Origin: Chionoecetes opilio
Lineage: Eukaryota > Arthropoda > Malacostraca > Decapoda > Majidae
Length of the DNA: 64,000 nucleotides
Direction of reading: 5' to 3'
Assembly (NCBI GenBank): GCA_016584305.1
Contig: JACEEZ010010078.1
Coordinates: 207,001-271,000 of the forward strand
The position numbers and the translations under genes are program-made. The notes under the pieces were generated by a model that saw only the letters and a program-made list of their open reading frames with translations, was not told the DNA's origin and did no database searches. Every line of letters begins with the position of its first letter. Within the stretch, counting starts at the first letter, position 1. Positions 47,210-58,625 of this stretch are shown here, piece after piece.

Positions 47210-48010
47210 GCGGGACTGAGGCTGGGAAAGTGGACTTGCGTGGGGGCGTGTGTCGGGCCCTAGGTGGAGGTGGTGAGGCGGACCGCTCATCTCTGTAGCG
47301 GCGTCGTCCCATGGCAAACACAGTGCGCCCGAAGTTTCTCCAAGAAAACCCTTTCTCGAGGCGATCGACGTTCTCCTCTACAAGTTCGTGAGGTGGCGAT
47401 TCCGGTGCGACGTGGGTCTTGTGGGGGTCTGATGGCTCCACAGCACACACACTGGTGGGTGAAAAGGGGCGCGGGAAAAGGGGTGATGGACCAGGCGAAG
47501 GCCTTGCATGCCTTGAGCGATAGGTAGAGTTGCGCACGCCTTCGGCTATGTAGATGCACTCTGTGGTGGAGACAGTCCCCACGGAGACCTAACAGGTGAT
47601 GGTTTCCCAGGAGGCGCATGCTGCCCCCGGCAACGTGGGTGACTGCCGTGGTGTAGCCTGGAGCTGACGTTGGGATATGCCGAGGTCCCCCAAAAAGTAG
47701 GCGACCCGCCACAGACACTTGCGCCCCAGTTTTCCGCCCCCTGCTGTGTAGGGACACGTGCGCGAGGGCGTGACAGCTGATCACCACGGGCAGCGACGCC
47801 GCCATCTCCACTCCTCCAACGATCACTGCACCGGAGGTAGGGGTGAAATTCTAATGATGGGCGGGCGGACGAGCGCCGCCCTGGGGGGTGAGGGCCGGAC
47901 ACAGGCTCCAGAAGTGCCCCTTCTGGCCGCAACAAAGGCATGTCGCTGCAAAACGCTCTGCACTGACGCCCACCTGTACACTCAGATTCACCGCATGCTG
48001 GGCACCGCCT
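47210..48010 (-). pseudogene. gag-pol: Gypsy Cys-rich knuckle, protease-like and pre-RT region
   Basis: A knuckle-like CPACGESECTGGRQC lies at about 48004-47960. A protease-like GRKTGAQVSVAGRLLFG (degenerate D-T-G-A site) is at 47.74 kb, followed by the N-terminal pol extension with VPLHFFDEVRRQLDE at 47.22 kb. Frames change repeatedly (47546-48247, 47287-47826, 47049-47582). Confidence 0.55.
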
Positions 48011-48327
48011 GCCCTCCCCCCCCGGACTCCGTCTTGGCGGGTTTTTTCCCTTTTCCGCTAAGCCGGCGCGCTGGGCCCGCTGCCGCCCCCTCGTGGTGTG
48101 GAGCCTGACGGGCGGGGGTAGTGTGTCACCGACCCCCCCATGGCTACGTAGCTCGAAGGTTGGGCACTCGCCTTTTCCGCGCCTCAAAATTTCACACACG
48201 CGAACTATTTCACTGAAGGGCTCGAGGCGTGGGAAGCAACGCAACACCCCCCGCTTTCATGTTGCCGATCACGTACCCCATCACTATTTTCTTGCTGAGC
48301 ATGTACTCCTCTAAGGGGCACTGGCAC

Positions 48328-48873
48328 TCAGGGACCTAAAGCCGCACTCATTCGCTTTGGCGCGGCACTGGGAATATACGCCACACAGTCACTCGATGCC
48401 TGTGATAGAGAGAAGAATTCCGCCCACGCTCCGATAATACAGCGTGTACCGATCACCACGCTTCTCACAACGTCGTTGCCTCCGTGGTGAGAGTTTCTAA
48501 AACTTGCTGCCCAGGCCGTCGATGCGCTGTTGCACCGTGTTACAGAGGACGTACATAAGGGCCGCTGTGGGTTTCCGCCCAACCGAGATGCTGCTGTAAG
48601 TCCTCTACGCTGTGGGCCCCCGCCCTCAAACGTTGCCGGCGACTGCCACGGTCGTCCCTGGTCGGGGGAGTGGTGGGCGATGTGCCGGGTCGTTTGGGCC
48701 AGAGTTGCTGCTGGCTGGCTTGTGATGTCGGGGCTTGGTGTATAACGCGTGGCGTTGTGGTATGGCGCAAGTTGGGCCACGCGGCTCTTCCGCGCGCCCC
48801 CGTACCTGCGGAGGGCGTCTCTAGCCGGGGCCCGTTGGGCCTTCCTCCATGAGCCCCTGAAGAACTGCGCCAT
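48328..48873 (-). CDS. gag: Gypsy gag N-terminal frame
   Basis: The frame starts MAQFFRGSWRKAQRAP about 50 bases inside the right LTR-like repeat, the expected gag position. It is Ala/Arg/Gln/Pro-rich and has no further motif until the Cys-rich knuckle to its left. Identification rests on position. Confidence 0.5.
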   Translation of the reverse strand: MAQFFRGSWRKAQRAPARDALRRYGGARKSRVAQLAPYHNATRYTPSPDITSQPAATLAQTTRHIAHHSPDQGRPWQSPATFEGGGPQRRGLTAASRLGGNPQRPLCTSSVTRCNSASTAWAASFRNSHHGGNDVVRSVVIGTRCIIGAWAEFFSLSQASSDCVAYIPSAAPKRMSAALGP

Positions 48874-48924
48874 TTGGTGGGGTTTGGAAACGAGGGCTGG
48901 GGCGCGGCGTGATGTTATTGGGGA

Positions 48925-49048
48925 CTTACCTCTAATTACAGAAGCTGACAGGACGACTGGTCACTGCCCCGCGGAGTCACAACTGCCCGCCTCCGGTGAC
49001 ATGAGATGTGGCGGGAAAATGAGGGTTGCCACACACCCCACACCATAA
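48925..49048 (-). repeat. 5' LTR-like direct repeat
   Basis: Partner of 44289-44412. A primer-binding site was looked for just inside (48875-48924) but no tRNA complement is evident to me. Confidence 0.5.
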
Positions 49049-49069
49049 ATAACCATTGTTGTTGTGGGA

Positions 49070-49230
49070 CAGAAATTCGGGCTAAGACGACCCAACCCTG
49101 CCTTAACCTTACACCTCCCTGCGCGGTCCTAGCGGAGCGAAATTTGCTTTCGAAAATGTCCAAATAGCGCTAAGATGGGTTTTGTCCCAAGAAAGCTCTT
49201 AGTGTTGTTCGAAAATGCCCCCCCAGCTTC
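49070..49230. repeat. Fragment related to the end of the 1.2-kb dispersed repeat
   Basis: Two TTCGAAAATG(C/T)CC motifs (49150, 49209) and GCTAAGA motifs resemble the ends at 34160-34279 and 43242-43340. Confidence 0.4.
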
Positions 49231-49572
49231 CATGTTATTTGGAACAGATACTATTGAACGGGAATCATTCTCCGTTTAGACTTATTTACAACTATTGTTC
49301 TATCTATAAAAACTAATTTTTTTTATTCTCTTGTTCTTTCAGATAAAGTCTATGTTCATTTTTGGTGTGAAATAAACGTATCATCAAGAACAAGTCTTTC
49401 TTTACTGGTGACTGACAAAGCAAGTTCCGCTATTATTTGTAGTTATGTTCCAACGAAAGACCACAGATTACACGGCTATCCTGGGTGCTATTAGGGAACT
49501 TCCCCCATCCAACTCATGGTTGAAGAGATTGTAGTAGATTTTGAACGGGTTTTGTGGAGTGCCTCTTCATAG
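49231..49572. other. No recognised gene
   Basis: AT-rich. A TTGTTCTTTCAG acceptor-like site ends at 49341, but no following exon is recognisable. Confidence 0.35.
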
Positions 49573-49616
49573 CAGGGCGTACTCAGAAAATTAAAAAGGG
49601 GGGCCATATGTATACA

Positions 49617-49667
<51 letters not shown>

Positions 49668-49727
49668 ATATATATATGTATTTTAATTGTATATATATAT
49701 CTATATATATATATATATTATATAAAA

Positions 49728-49758
<31 letters not shown>

Positions 49759-49853
49759 AATATAATTATACTAATATATAATTTATTATAATTTATTCTT
49801 TGCCAAAGGGGGGGGCCATGGCCGCATGGCCCCCCCCCTCGGTTACGCCACTG
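49573..49853. mobile_element. hAT MITE with (AT)n core
   Basis: Ends CAGGGCGTACTCAGAAAATT and, inverted, CAGTGGCGTAACCGAGGGGG; the core is AT repeats, and the right subterminus is the palindrome GGGGCCATGGCCGCATGGCC. Flanks TTCATAG and TTCATAAG suggest an 8-bp duplication with one base lost. Confidence 0.75.
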
Positions 49854-50523
49854 TTCATAAGTCTCTACCGGATGTTCCTGTTTTTTGGGTGCTGGTTTCA
49901 CTGGGCAAAAGCTGTGTACAACTAGTTACGTCAACACACACAATCGTTTCGCCTGCACAAACCAGTCAGCTGTTCCTTCGACTGTAAACAAACATGGCTC
50001 CGACGCCAGGACAAGCTATCGCTGTTATACACTTAATTATGTGTATTATCAATAGTAGACCTAATATCGACTTAGATATAATAAGACCTAGATATATCAA
50101 GGCCTTTTTGGTGTACAGTGCCACTGCCCACCGCCAGCACCGCCACCCTCGCGCTGCCTCTGGCACCCCTCCCCTCGCCTCCCACCCCCGCTCTCACTCT
50201 CACTGCTGGGTGAGTTTGAGAGGAAGAATTTGAGGGGCTCGCGCCGTTCGGGTTTCTGTACCCCTCTATCAAACCGCTTTTGGGCGCCTCGCAGTGGTAT
50301 GTAAACAAATCCGCGCCGTTACCATGGAAACGCCGACGCCACAGCTCAGACTGTGGGCTTTTGACCTCACCTTTTTTCCTCTACTGCCCTCTACTGCCCA
50401 CGCCAGTACGGAAGTGTAATGCGTACCGTAGCTACCTGACGACTATTTGATTATTGTTTAATGGAAATTTTGTCGCTGAGAGAGGTGAAATGCTAGAAAT
50501 CTCGGCACCGCCCCAACCCCAAC
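49854..50523. other. GC-rich, promoter-like stretch without a gene
   Basis: 50130-50420 is CpG-rich and contains an RFX-type site (next entry). No credible frame follows in either direction. Confidence 0.35.
50318..50331 (+). promoter_or_regulatory. RFX X-box-like site
   Basis: GTTACCATGGAAAC fits the RFX X-box consensus (GTnRCC, two bases, RGYAAC-like half) with one departure in the second half. A weaker match, GTAACCATGGCGAC, is at 55727. RFX factors drive ciliary genes; no such gene is visible, so chance is possible. Confidence 0.3.
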
Positions 50524-50761
50524 TACCGTCAATAACACTATAGTCGCCACTGCACTTTTGTCTCCAGGCGCAAAATATTACTAATTTTAGCATCACTATA
50601 TAGACTTGTATGGGGCCACTGAAGACAGGTACTTAATATAAACTACTGGCATGCCTCTTTAGTGGCCATACAATTATGTATCTGTAGTGATGAAAAAATT
50701 GTAATATATGGCGCCTGACGACATATATGTGCAGTGGTGACTATAGTGTTTATTGGCGGTA
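50524..50761. mobile_element. Short palindromic MITE of the GGCGCCTGGCGAC family
   Basis: TACCGTCAATAACACTATAG with GTCGCCACTGCAC at the left is mirrored by GTGCAGTGGTGACTATAGTG at the right; the interior holds ATATGGCGCCTGACGACAT. It is the compact version of 23395-24113. Confidence 0.65.
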
Positions 50762-51960
50762 GGGTGTAGGGATACGTGAAAGGTTTATGAAACTGTCGCC
50801 AATAGGAATTCTCGCAGAAACACCAACTGAGACCTGTCGCCGCGATGGTACACTCGCCGACGCGGAAATTTTTGGAAACAGTTCCACTTGGAATAAATGA
50901 AAATGAAGAATAAAGTGTATTTCATTGTTGGATACCACCATACCAAACCTGGTATGTAATCTCTGACTGCAGAAATACTGTTAAAAGCTTATTAATGTAT
51001 AATTGTGTACTGTAATATCATGAAAGATCAAGAACTGAACTGTCGACGAAATAGGCAGATTAGATGAAAGAAATATGACAGTGCTAATATGTTTGAAAAT
51101 GCTTCATGTTCGCTTATAATGTCAGATTACTGGGGATAAATAATGCTGTTATGTAATATGCAGGTTGTTTTCTCCTCTAACTCAGAGTTATGTACCTATT
51201 TATATAGCTAACCTGCCACTTATAAAAAGATAATCTAAAGGGCTATTTTTACACAACAGGACATTCTGAAACAGTACTCCCTTTGTTTTATATTTTTGTT
51301 TTGTCAACATTATTATTTTCAATTTAACTAATTTAAAATTTACCTAAACTAAAATCAATTGCTAAGATAACCTAGCTTTTCTAACTAATGAAATATGGAT
51401 TGTTTAGTAGCTGTCTTTAAATTATAAATCGTATTATCACATATCATTGCTGCCACATTTTAAACACATCTGGAGCTGAAATACCTCCTCCGCCACCCTC
51501 GCCCGGGCCCTATATATGCATCCTAACTAGTAAAATATAGCCAATAAAAATTCCATTCTTTCCCAATAACCTAACCTATCCTAACTGGTGGGTGAAAAAG
51601 GGGTATTTAAGATTAAGGGGTATACAGTATTTTCTGTATAATGAAAAGGTATAAATAATTGAAATCACAGCAAAAGAAATGGTAGATATGCATTTCAACC
51701 AATACTCCCTTTGACCAATACTCTTCTGAAATACTGGCGGAACATCTTAAAGAAAAAGGGCTCCACGCTAAGCTGACCCAATATGGCTCTACGATTATAC
51801 TTACTGTCCTTACACATCTGTTAATATTTAATGAGTGCCAATCCTTAACTTTGCCTACATGGCCATATTAAATTTCAGGTTCCTGAGAAAACTAGTCCAG
51901 CGAGATGCGCAATGGACGACGAGTTTGAGAAAGTAGTGCGAATATCTAAGTATAGGTATA
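50762..51960. other. No recognised gene or repeat
   Basis: AT-rich sequence with no open frame of note. A possible coding-like segment at 51725-51830 (in-frame for about 40 codons) has no recognisable family. Confidence 0.4.
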
Positions 51961-51992
51961 ACCTAGGGGTTGGTCGAGGGGGGACGGAGCCC

Positions 51993-52037
51993 CCCCCCGT
52001 TAGGTTAGATAGGTTAGGTTAGGGCAGGTTAGGTTAG
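51993..52037 (+). repeat. Interstitial GGTTA (TTAGG) repeats
   Basis: GTTAGGTTAG, TAGGTTAGGTTAGGG and AGGTTAGGTTAG follow one another in 45 bases. TTAGG is the ancestral arthropod telomere repeat. Similar AACCTAACC tracts lie at 33640-33665, 44050-44065 and 51570. Confidence 0.6.
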
Positions 52038-52155
52038 TGACAGCACTAACTCGAGCCTCGTGGTTTGTGGGTTTTGGTGGCTCGAAGAGGGGTGCTAGGT
52101 TAGGTCTTAGAGTTTGGTCATCTTTAAATAAAGGCTCAAACTCCTATCTTCTTCT

Positions 52156-52548
52156 TATGCCAACAAGCTTGGGGACATGGTGGAAACCGGGGTTTTTTGG
52201 ATGGGGGAGCACACACATAAGGGAAATATGGCCCCCCACAAAAAAATCCTTAAACTGGGGAAATTTCCCTAGTTCATGGACTTTTTTATCGGGGAAATAT
52301 TTCCCTTATATGTGTGCTCCCCATAAAAGGACACACTCCATGGGAAATATGGCTCTCCACAAAAAATTTCCCTAAACTAGGGAAATTTCCCTAGTAAAAT
52401 AACTTAATCGGAGAAATATTTCCCGATAAGTTCATGAACTGGGGAAAATATCCTAGTTTAGTGTTTTTTGTTGGGGGCCATATTTCCCTTGTGTGTGCTC
52501 CCCCAGTCAAAAACCCCGGTTTTTCACCATGCCCCAAGCTTGTTGGGT
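52156..52548. mobile_element. Multi-stem palindrome with AAATATTTCCC units
   Basis: Outer arms ACAAGCTTGGGGACATGGTG and the inverse of CACCATGCCCCAAGCTTGT; inside, GGGGGAGCACACACATAAGG and its inverse, plus repeated GGGAAATATGG(C/T) and CTAGGGAAATTTCCCTAG motifs at 52256-52275 and 52373-52396 that are each self-complementary. The element can fold into one long hairpin or several small ones. Confidence 0.65.
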
Positions 52549-52629
52549 ATAAGAGAAGATAGAGGGTGGGAGCTTTGTTCTTAAGATTTACCTAACTGGC
52601 GGGCTACCCATCCAGACCTAAACTAACCT

Positions 52630-53075
52630 AGCCAACCTGGGCATTGATTACATAACCTTAGCTCACTGAGGCAGGGGTTTCGCTCCCCCCAGACCTTTCT
52701 TGTTATTTTTTATTCCTGCCGGCGGTAAATGTTTCAGTTTCAACCAATACTCCCCCCGACATAACTGGGGGAGCTGTTCTCCCCCCAAAACCCCCCCCTA
52801 GTTAACAAACCCAACCTGGGCATTGATTACGCAACCTTACCTCACTCCCCCAGACCACCTTGTTATTTTTTGTATGGGTCATAAATATCCTTAGCGATGA
52901 GAAAAGAAACGTGCAGGATACTTAACCAGCGATCTGTATTGGTTTAAACTGCACATATACCCTGCCGGCTATTGTAGGGGTTAGAAATACTCCCTTTTGA
53001 TGAGAATGAAACGTTCAGGATATCTAAAACCACCGATCTTGCATTGGTTTAAAACTGCACATATATTAAAAAAAA
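52630..53075 (+). repeat. Two diverged tandem duplications
   Basis: CAACCTGGGCATTGATTAC occurs at 52636 and 52809 (unit about 173 bases). Next, GATGAGAA-AGAAACGTGCAGG at 52898 and GATGAGAATGAAACGTTCAGG at 52999 start a second ~101-base repeat ending ACTGCACATATA. No gene. Confidence 0.6.
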
Positions 53076-53104
53076 TACTAGAAAACCTAATGCTTATATA
53101 AGGG

Positions 53105-53665
53105 GATGTATGTGAACTTTAATAAATTTATCTCCCTCCCTGTTCATTTGGGGCCCTATAATATCGTAAAATTTTCATCCAATTACTGTATTTTCATTAT
53201 TAATTACAAGTAGGCTCCAGTACAGTACTTGCAGTGCATGTCAATGCATGCTGCGGGATAACATTGTAGTCTTTCGACTGTATTGGCAGGAATACATAAA
53301 TTTTTTCTCAACTTCGTCTCTGTTTGGCGGCCCTTGTTTTTTTGTCATAACGTCACACCTCGCAGAGCGCCCAAAGGGTTTTTGGGTTGGGCGCTCGGTG
53401 GCAACTCGAACGGCCCCCTCCGAGTCGCGCACAGGCGTTTGAGAGAGAGTTTGAGCGGCTCGCCCACTCAAACTCTTTCCCCTCAAACTCAAACCCCCGT
53501 TTTCCAAGGTCGCTCCTACCCCGCACCCTCACGCGCTGCTTCGCCGCCACCAGGGCACACACACACGTCTCCAGCCTCTCCAGTTCTCCACCCACCCTTT
53601 TCCACCCGCGCTCATACACACACACACACATGCCCTTCCCCCCACCAAAATCATGCATTACGTTA
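53105..53665. other. GC-rich, low-complexity region without a supported gene
   Basis: Overlapping frames (53283-53732, 53387-53668, 53353-53688) are driven by CA repeats and C-rich tracts; none has a recognisable domain. Confidence 0.4.
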
Positions 53666-54859
<1,194 letters not shown>

Positions 54860-56220
54860 AACGTAACAGTATTAACACAATTTTGTATCTTTCCCCATGA
54901 AGGAGACTTGAATTACGAGTGGCTGTCACACAAGGTTAACGCTTCTAATTAGTCAGTGGAACGCTTCATATCATCGTTTTACACGAGTAGATGTATGTAC
55001 ACCTACTGTGTGCCTTGAACAAGCTATATATTAGTAAATATTGCCTGACAAAAATACGACTTTTCAGGTTTCACGCCTGATAAGGTACGTAGTACATAAT
55101 ACATTTCTGTTGATGTGCATTGTAAAAAACTGCCATATATTTTTGCATCTTAATTGTTTAGTATGTTTGGTATCATGCTTAATATTGGTCTTTTCTTTTC
55201 AATAAAACGTACCTGAGAGCACGAATTTTCACATTTCCAGCTTGGATTATTATACTTACCAGCAGAGAAAATGGACCTGAGACTCAGATAAACTTTCGTT
55301 CAATTCTTCCTCAATGTTCTTTTGGAAATGCTTTTTTTTATGACTGAATATCACTTAGATAGTCTAACATATCCCTCCATAGACCTACGATTGACCCTGG
55401 AAAGTGCTCACCTTTAAAAAATTTATGTGGTGCCCACAGCCCATCCCCCCCTCCTCCGCCCCCCAGTTACAGACCCTCCAAACTTTTGTTTTGCCCCTCC
55501 ACATTTACCTTGGCCCCAAGTTGCCCCACCCAGGTCCAGTTTTCCGTCCAGTTTTCGGGTGGCGGTTATTTTCACACCACCCGAGCATCATGTGTGCCTT
55601 CATAGTTCATACTGTATATACCACGTATGTATCACATAATGTCATAATAAGTCAATTTCAAGTGTGATAAGTGGACATAGTAAAGTTTTCTAAATGAGGA
55701 CGAGTGGCAGTCCGCCCTCGCGTCCCGGTAACCATGGCGACGGGCGGCCATGATGGATTTGTACTCTTTCTATCTGTATCCTTGTGTAGGATGTCCTTTG
55801 TCCCTCAGTTTTTGGCTACGTTCAATCTAAAAGAAATCCCCCCAAATTTCCCCCAAACCACCCAAACGCAATTTTTTTCCCCCAAATGGGAAGAAACCCC
55901 CCAAATTTAGGGGGAAACTCCCAAGTCTGGGAACCCTGTAACCACTTCAGTTCATTATTTTAACGTAATACTACATATATTTGCGTCTTGGGGTATTGAA
56001 AACGCACAACACCGTGCACAGTAATGATATACGCATTTTGACACTTTTGACGGGGGCCCCCATCCGCTTGGCGGCGCCACCGTTTCAAAACCCAAAATGG
56101 CGCGGCCCGAGTGACACCTCTCGAAGAAGCTCTCTGACTAGACTTTCTACTCATTCTCTTCCCTATATTGTTCATCATTCTGTCCTAATGTAAGAGTAAA
56201 CCAAAATCTTCACTCTTTCA
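54860..56220. other. No recognised gene; one hAT-like end
   Basis: AT-rich to 55400, then C-rich frames at 55404-55667 without a domain. At 55830-55940 repeated CCCCCAAATTT motifs end in GGGAACCCTG, which on the other strand is a hAT-like CAGGGTTCCCAGACTTGGGA terminus with no partner found. Confidence 0.35.
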
Positions 56221-56221
56221 T

Positions 56222-56266
56222 CCCTTTCGATCATTGATAAATTCTGGAACTCTCTTCCTGTTTCTA
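56222..56266 (+). mobile_element. LINE pol 3' coding fragment
   Basis: GATAAATTCTGGAACTCTCT and CTTCCTGTTTCTATTT match the LINE tail at 12186-12222. The rest of the tail appears at 58170-58245, so about 1.9 kb of other sequence separates the two pieces. Confidence 0.6.
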
Positions 56267-56960
56267 TTTTATACGTGATTGGCCAGATCATGCGAGGCGC
56301 TGCTCTGTGATTGGTGAGCAGAATTTCCCCACACATCCCTAGAATATCCCTAATATTCCCCACCCAGAGGCTCAGCGATCACCGTACGGGAGTGACGCCT
56401 CTGTTTGAGCATTAACCACAGCCCACCCTCGTACGGTTATTGTAGCCATACACTCATAAGTTGTCACTTACGAGGGATTTTCGAGCATACCTGAGCCCGA
56501 GAAATAAATTTAAAGAGACAACTTCAAATGCAGCGAGACTGTTACAGCGTGTGTGTGCGTGTGTACGTCAGATAATGACACCACCACCACCGCATAATTA
56601 TAGCGGCCAAACTTGTATGATGAACTATACGTTTTGATTCAAGAAGTCGAGCGATATACCAATTCAATATATTAAGTTTGCCCTAATATGAATCTATTGC
56701 AAGTATAGGTATTGTATGTTAAATATGATATATAGTATGGAGTCAATGATGCAATAAACACATCACATTTCAAACAGGCAAGCATGAAATGGCTCTATAA
56801 TACACAATAAACATAAAATATAGTGATACAACTTGTATTTTGGTGTTTGTTGATGTCTTGCCACCTCAAATCTCACTCTCGTTGGAAGCTACGGGTGGTC
56901 CCGAGCACCCGTAACCTCGCGGTCCCGTAACAAGTGAGAAACGGTTTGAGCACAGTCTAA

Positions 56961-57203
56961 AGGCGTTTTCTGCGGTGGATTTCGCTTGCAAGCGAAAAAA
57001 AATGTATTGCTCAAATTTCGCTTGCTGTTCAATCATCCAGGGAAGATGATTGCCCGACCCGCAAGAATTTGTTGTTGTTGTTGTTGCGGCAGCAAGCGAA
57101 ATGTTTGTTTGGGCACTATAAAGTATATATGGGTACTATAAGAGTGACCGCTTGCCATCAATTTTTTTTCGCTTTCAAGCGAAATCCCCCGCAGAAAACG
57201 CCT
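56961..57203. mobile_element. PIF/Harbinger-like MITE, TAA duplication
   Basis: AGGCGTTTTCTGCGGTGGAT at the left, inverted AGGCGTTTTCTGCGGGGGAT at the right, then TTTCGCTTGCAAGCGAAA-type palindromes just inside. TAA flanks both ends (56958-56960, 57204-57206), the TWA signature of PIF/Harbinger. An internal GTTGTTGTTGTTG tract is present. Confidence 0.75.
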
Positions 57204-57454
57204 TAATACGGTCTTCCGAACGGCTGGACGAGTTTTGGCTCACGCGGCGCAGCTACGTCACGCGATCCAGGCCACCCCAAGCCCTCTTGATCTGCCTCAT
57301 TCTATCAGCAGCATAGCTGAGAGGCGGGTGGGATCCGCTCCGTGCGCCCACGTTCATATCCTACCATATTCCATTTTTAAGATAATATAACTAACTAACT
57401 AACAATAAAAACAACAATAATAAAAAATAATAGTAAATACTACTCCCCATACTA

Positions 57455-57618
57455 TATAGTAGTAGTAGTAGTAGTGGTTGTAGTATTAGTAATAGTAACA
57501 GTAGTAGTAGTAATAATAGTAGCAGTAGAAGTAGTCGTATAGTAGTAGTAGTTGTAAAGTAGTAGTGGTAATAGTAGTAATAGTAGTGTTAGTAGTAGCA
57601 ATAGCAATGGTAGTAATA
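57455..57618. repeat. AGT/GTA trinucleotide array
   Basis: Imperfect GTA repeats with A substitutions. Confidence 0.85.
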
Positions 57619-57619
57619 G

Positions 57620-57927
57620 ACCTTATAACAACACAATTGGTATTAATGGACATGTTATTTACCAAATAAGCAGTACATGAAAACAGCATGGCTGTAATAA
57701 ACAATACTGTAAAAGGCTAAGTGGCATCGTGTTGGGGCGGGGGAGGATGTAACACGTGACTCTGACACGTGACTCAGCTGGCGCAGCCTAGTCCCTCCCT
57801 CCTCCTCCACCCCAACACGATGCCACTTAGCCTTCTACGGTATTGTTTATTAAACCCATGCTGTTTTCATGTACTGCTTATTTGGTAAATAACATGTCCA
57901 TTAATACCAATTGTGTTGTTATAAGGT
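57620..57927. mobile_element. 308-bp palindromic element
   Basis: ACCTTATAACAACACAATTG at the left and its perfect inverse at the right, with arms of about 130 bases meeting around CACGTGAC motifs at 57751-57773. No convincing target duplication. Confidence 0.7.
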
Positions 57928-58169
57928 AATGTAATGTTCCATTACTAGTAAAGATAATGATTAAATCATTCATAATTTCACTGAGAGGCAACCGCGAGTA
58001 CACACACACTGGGTCACCTGGATCGCGTGACGTTAGTCACCCCCCACCCCCAACCTGCGCGTCGGAAGACCGTATTAGACTGTGGGTTTGAGCATTAACC
58101 GTAGAGGCGCTACGAGGTAAAAGCCGTCTAGGGTAATACTTATGGTCCCGTAACTCCTTCGAGCATCTA

Positions 58170-58245
58170 CCCCCTGGCAACTAAGCGGGCTTTTTGTTAC
58201 TTTTTATATTTTAACCTTGGGCAGTCCTTTGTCATGCAAAAAGAA
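58170..58245 (+). mobile_element. LINE 3' UTR end
   Basis: CTGGCAACTAAGCGGGCTTT then CCTTGGGCAGTCCTTTGT matches 12340-12400, the 3' UTR of the LINE tail. Confidence 0.55.
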
Positions 58246-58621
58246 AATGTTTAAAGCTGCAATCTGGAGGAGGTCGCTGGAGCCACATCATCATCTATCA
58301 GACCTGACTCTACATGGATGGGTTCCGGGAATAGAGGGACGGGATTTCCTGTGGACGCATCTAGAAATGATGCTACGGGACTTGGTGTCAAAACACAGCT
58401 GTGAAGCGGCCGCTCCTATGTACTACCTACTACACCAACTTGCATTACCCCTACTACCGCAAGATGACCAGTAATCCTCCTGCAAGTGATGTGGTAGGTA
58501 TTCACTGTGTTTGTGAATATATAAGTTGTAGTTTATAAGGAAGAAGTGGATAGACTGGGATAAGTGGCCCATGACACCAGGCAAGTGATTTCTTATGGGA
58601 TCGGCATTCCTTATAGGGAGC
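58246..58621. other. Unidentified 85-codon frame and flank
   Basis: A plus-strand frame (58217-58474) with FKAAIWRRSLEPHHHLSDLT and a hydrophobic end starts inside the LINE UTR and shows no domain I know. Some coding-like third-base bias is possible, but support is weak. Confidence 0.25.
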
Positions 58622-58625
58622 TTAA

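Larger units (their letters stand above)
44289..49048 (-). mobile_element. Second Ty3/Gypsy retroelement, near full length
   Basis: Direct repeats of about 125 bases (44289-44412 and 48925-49048; both contain CACAACTGCCCGCCTC and CATGAGATGTGGCGGG) behave like short LTRs or LTR pieces. Between them, on the minus strand, the order is gag (48.9-48.3 kb), Cys-rich knuckle (48.0 kb), protease-like (47.8 kb), reverse transcriptase (47.2-46.6), RNase H (46.4-45.9) and integrase (45.8-44.5). The interior is much more GC-rich than the surroundings. Frameshifts every few hundred bases disable it, yet motifs are well conserved, so either it is recent and the sequence is error-rich, or it decayed mainly by indels. 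Confidence 0.8.
56951..58084. mobile_element. hAT-like non-autonomous element, 8-bp duplication, two passengers
   Basis: Ends CACAGTCTAATACGGTCTTC (left end read across an inserted MITE) and the inverted identical right end. GGTTTGAG lies exactly outside both (56943-56950, 58085-58092). Further inward GTCACGCGATCCAGG is shared in inverted orientation (57257 and 58018). It carries the Harbinger-like MITE 56961-57203 and the palindrome 57620-57927. Confidence 0.75.

Noticed and set aside
55404..55667. Pro-rich 87-codon frame
   Set aside because: Composition comes from C-rich tracts; a second overlapping frame is equally open.
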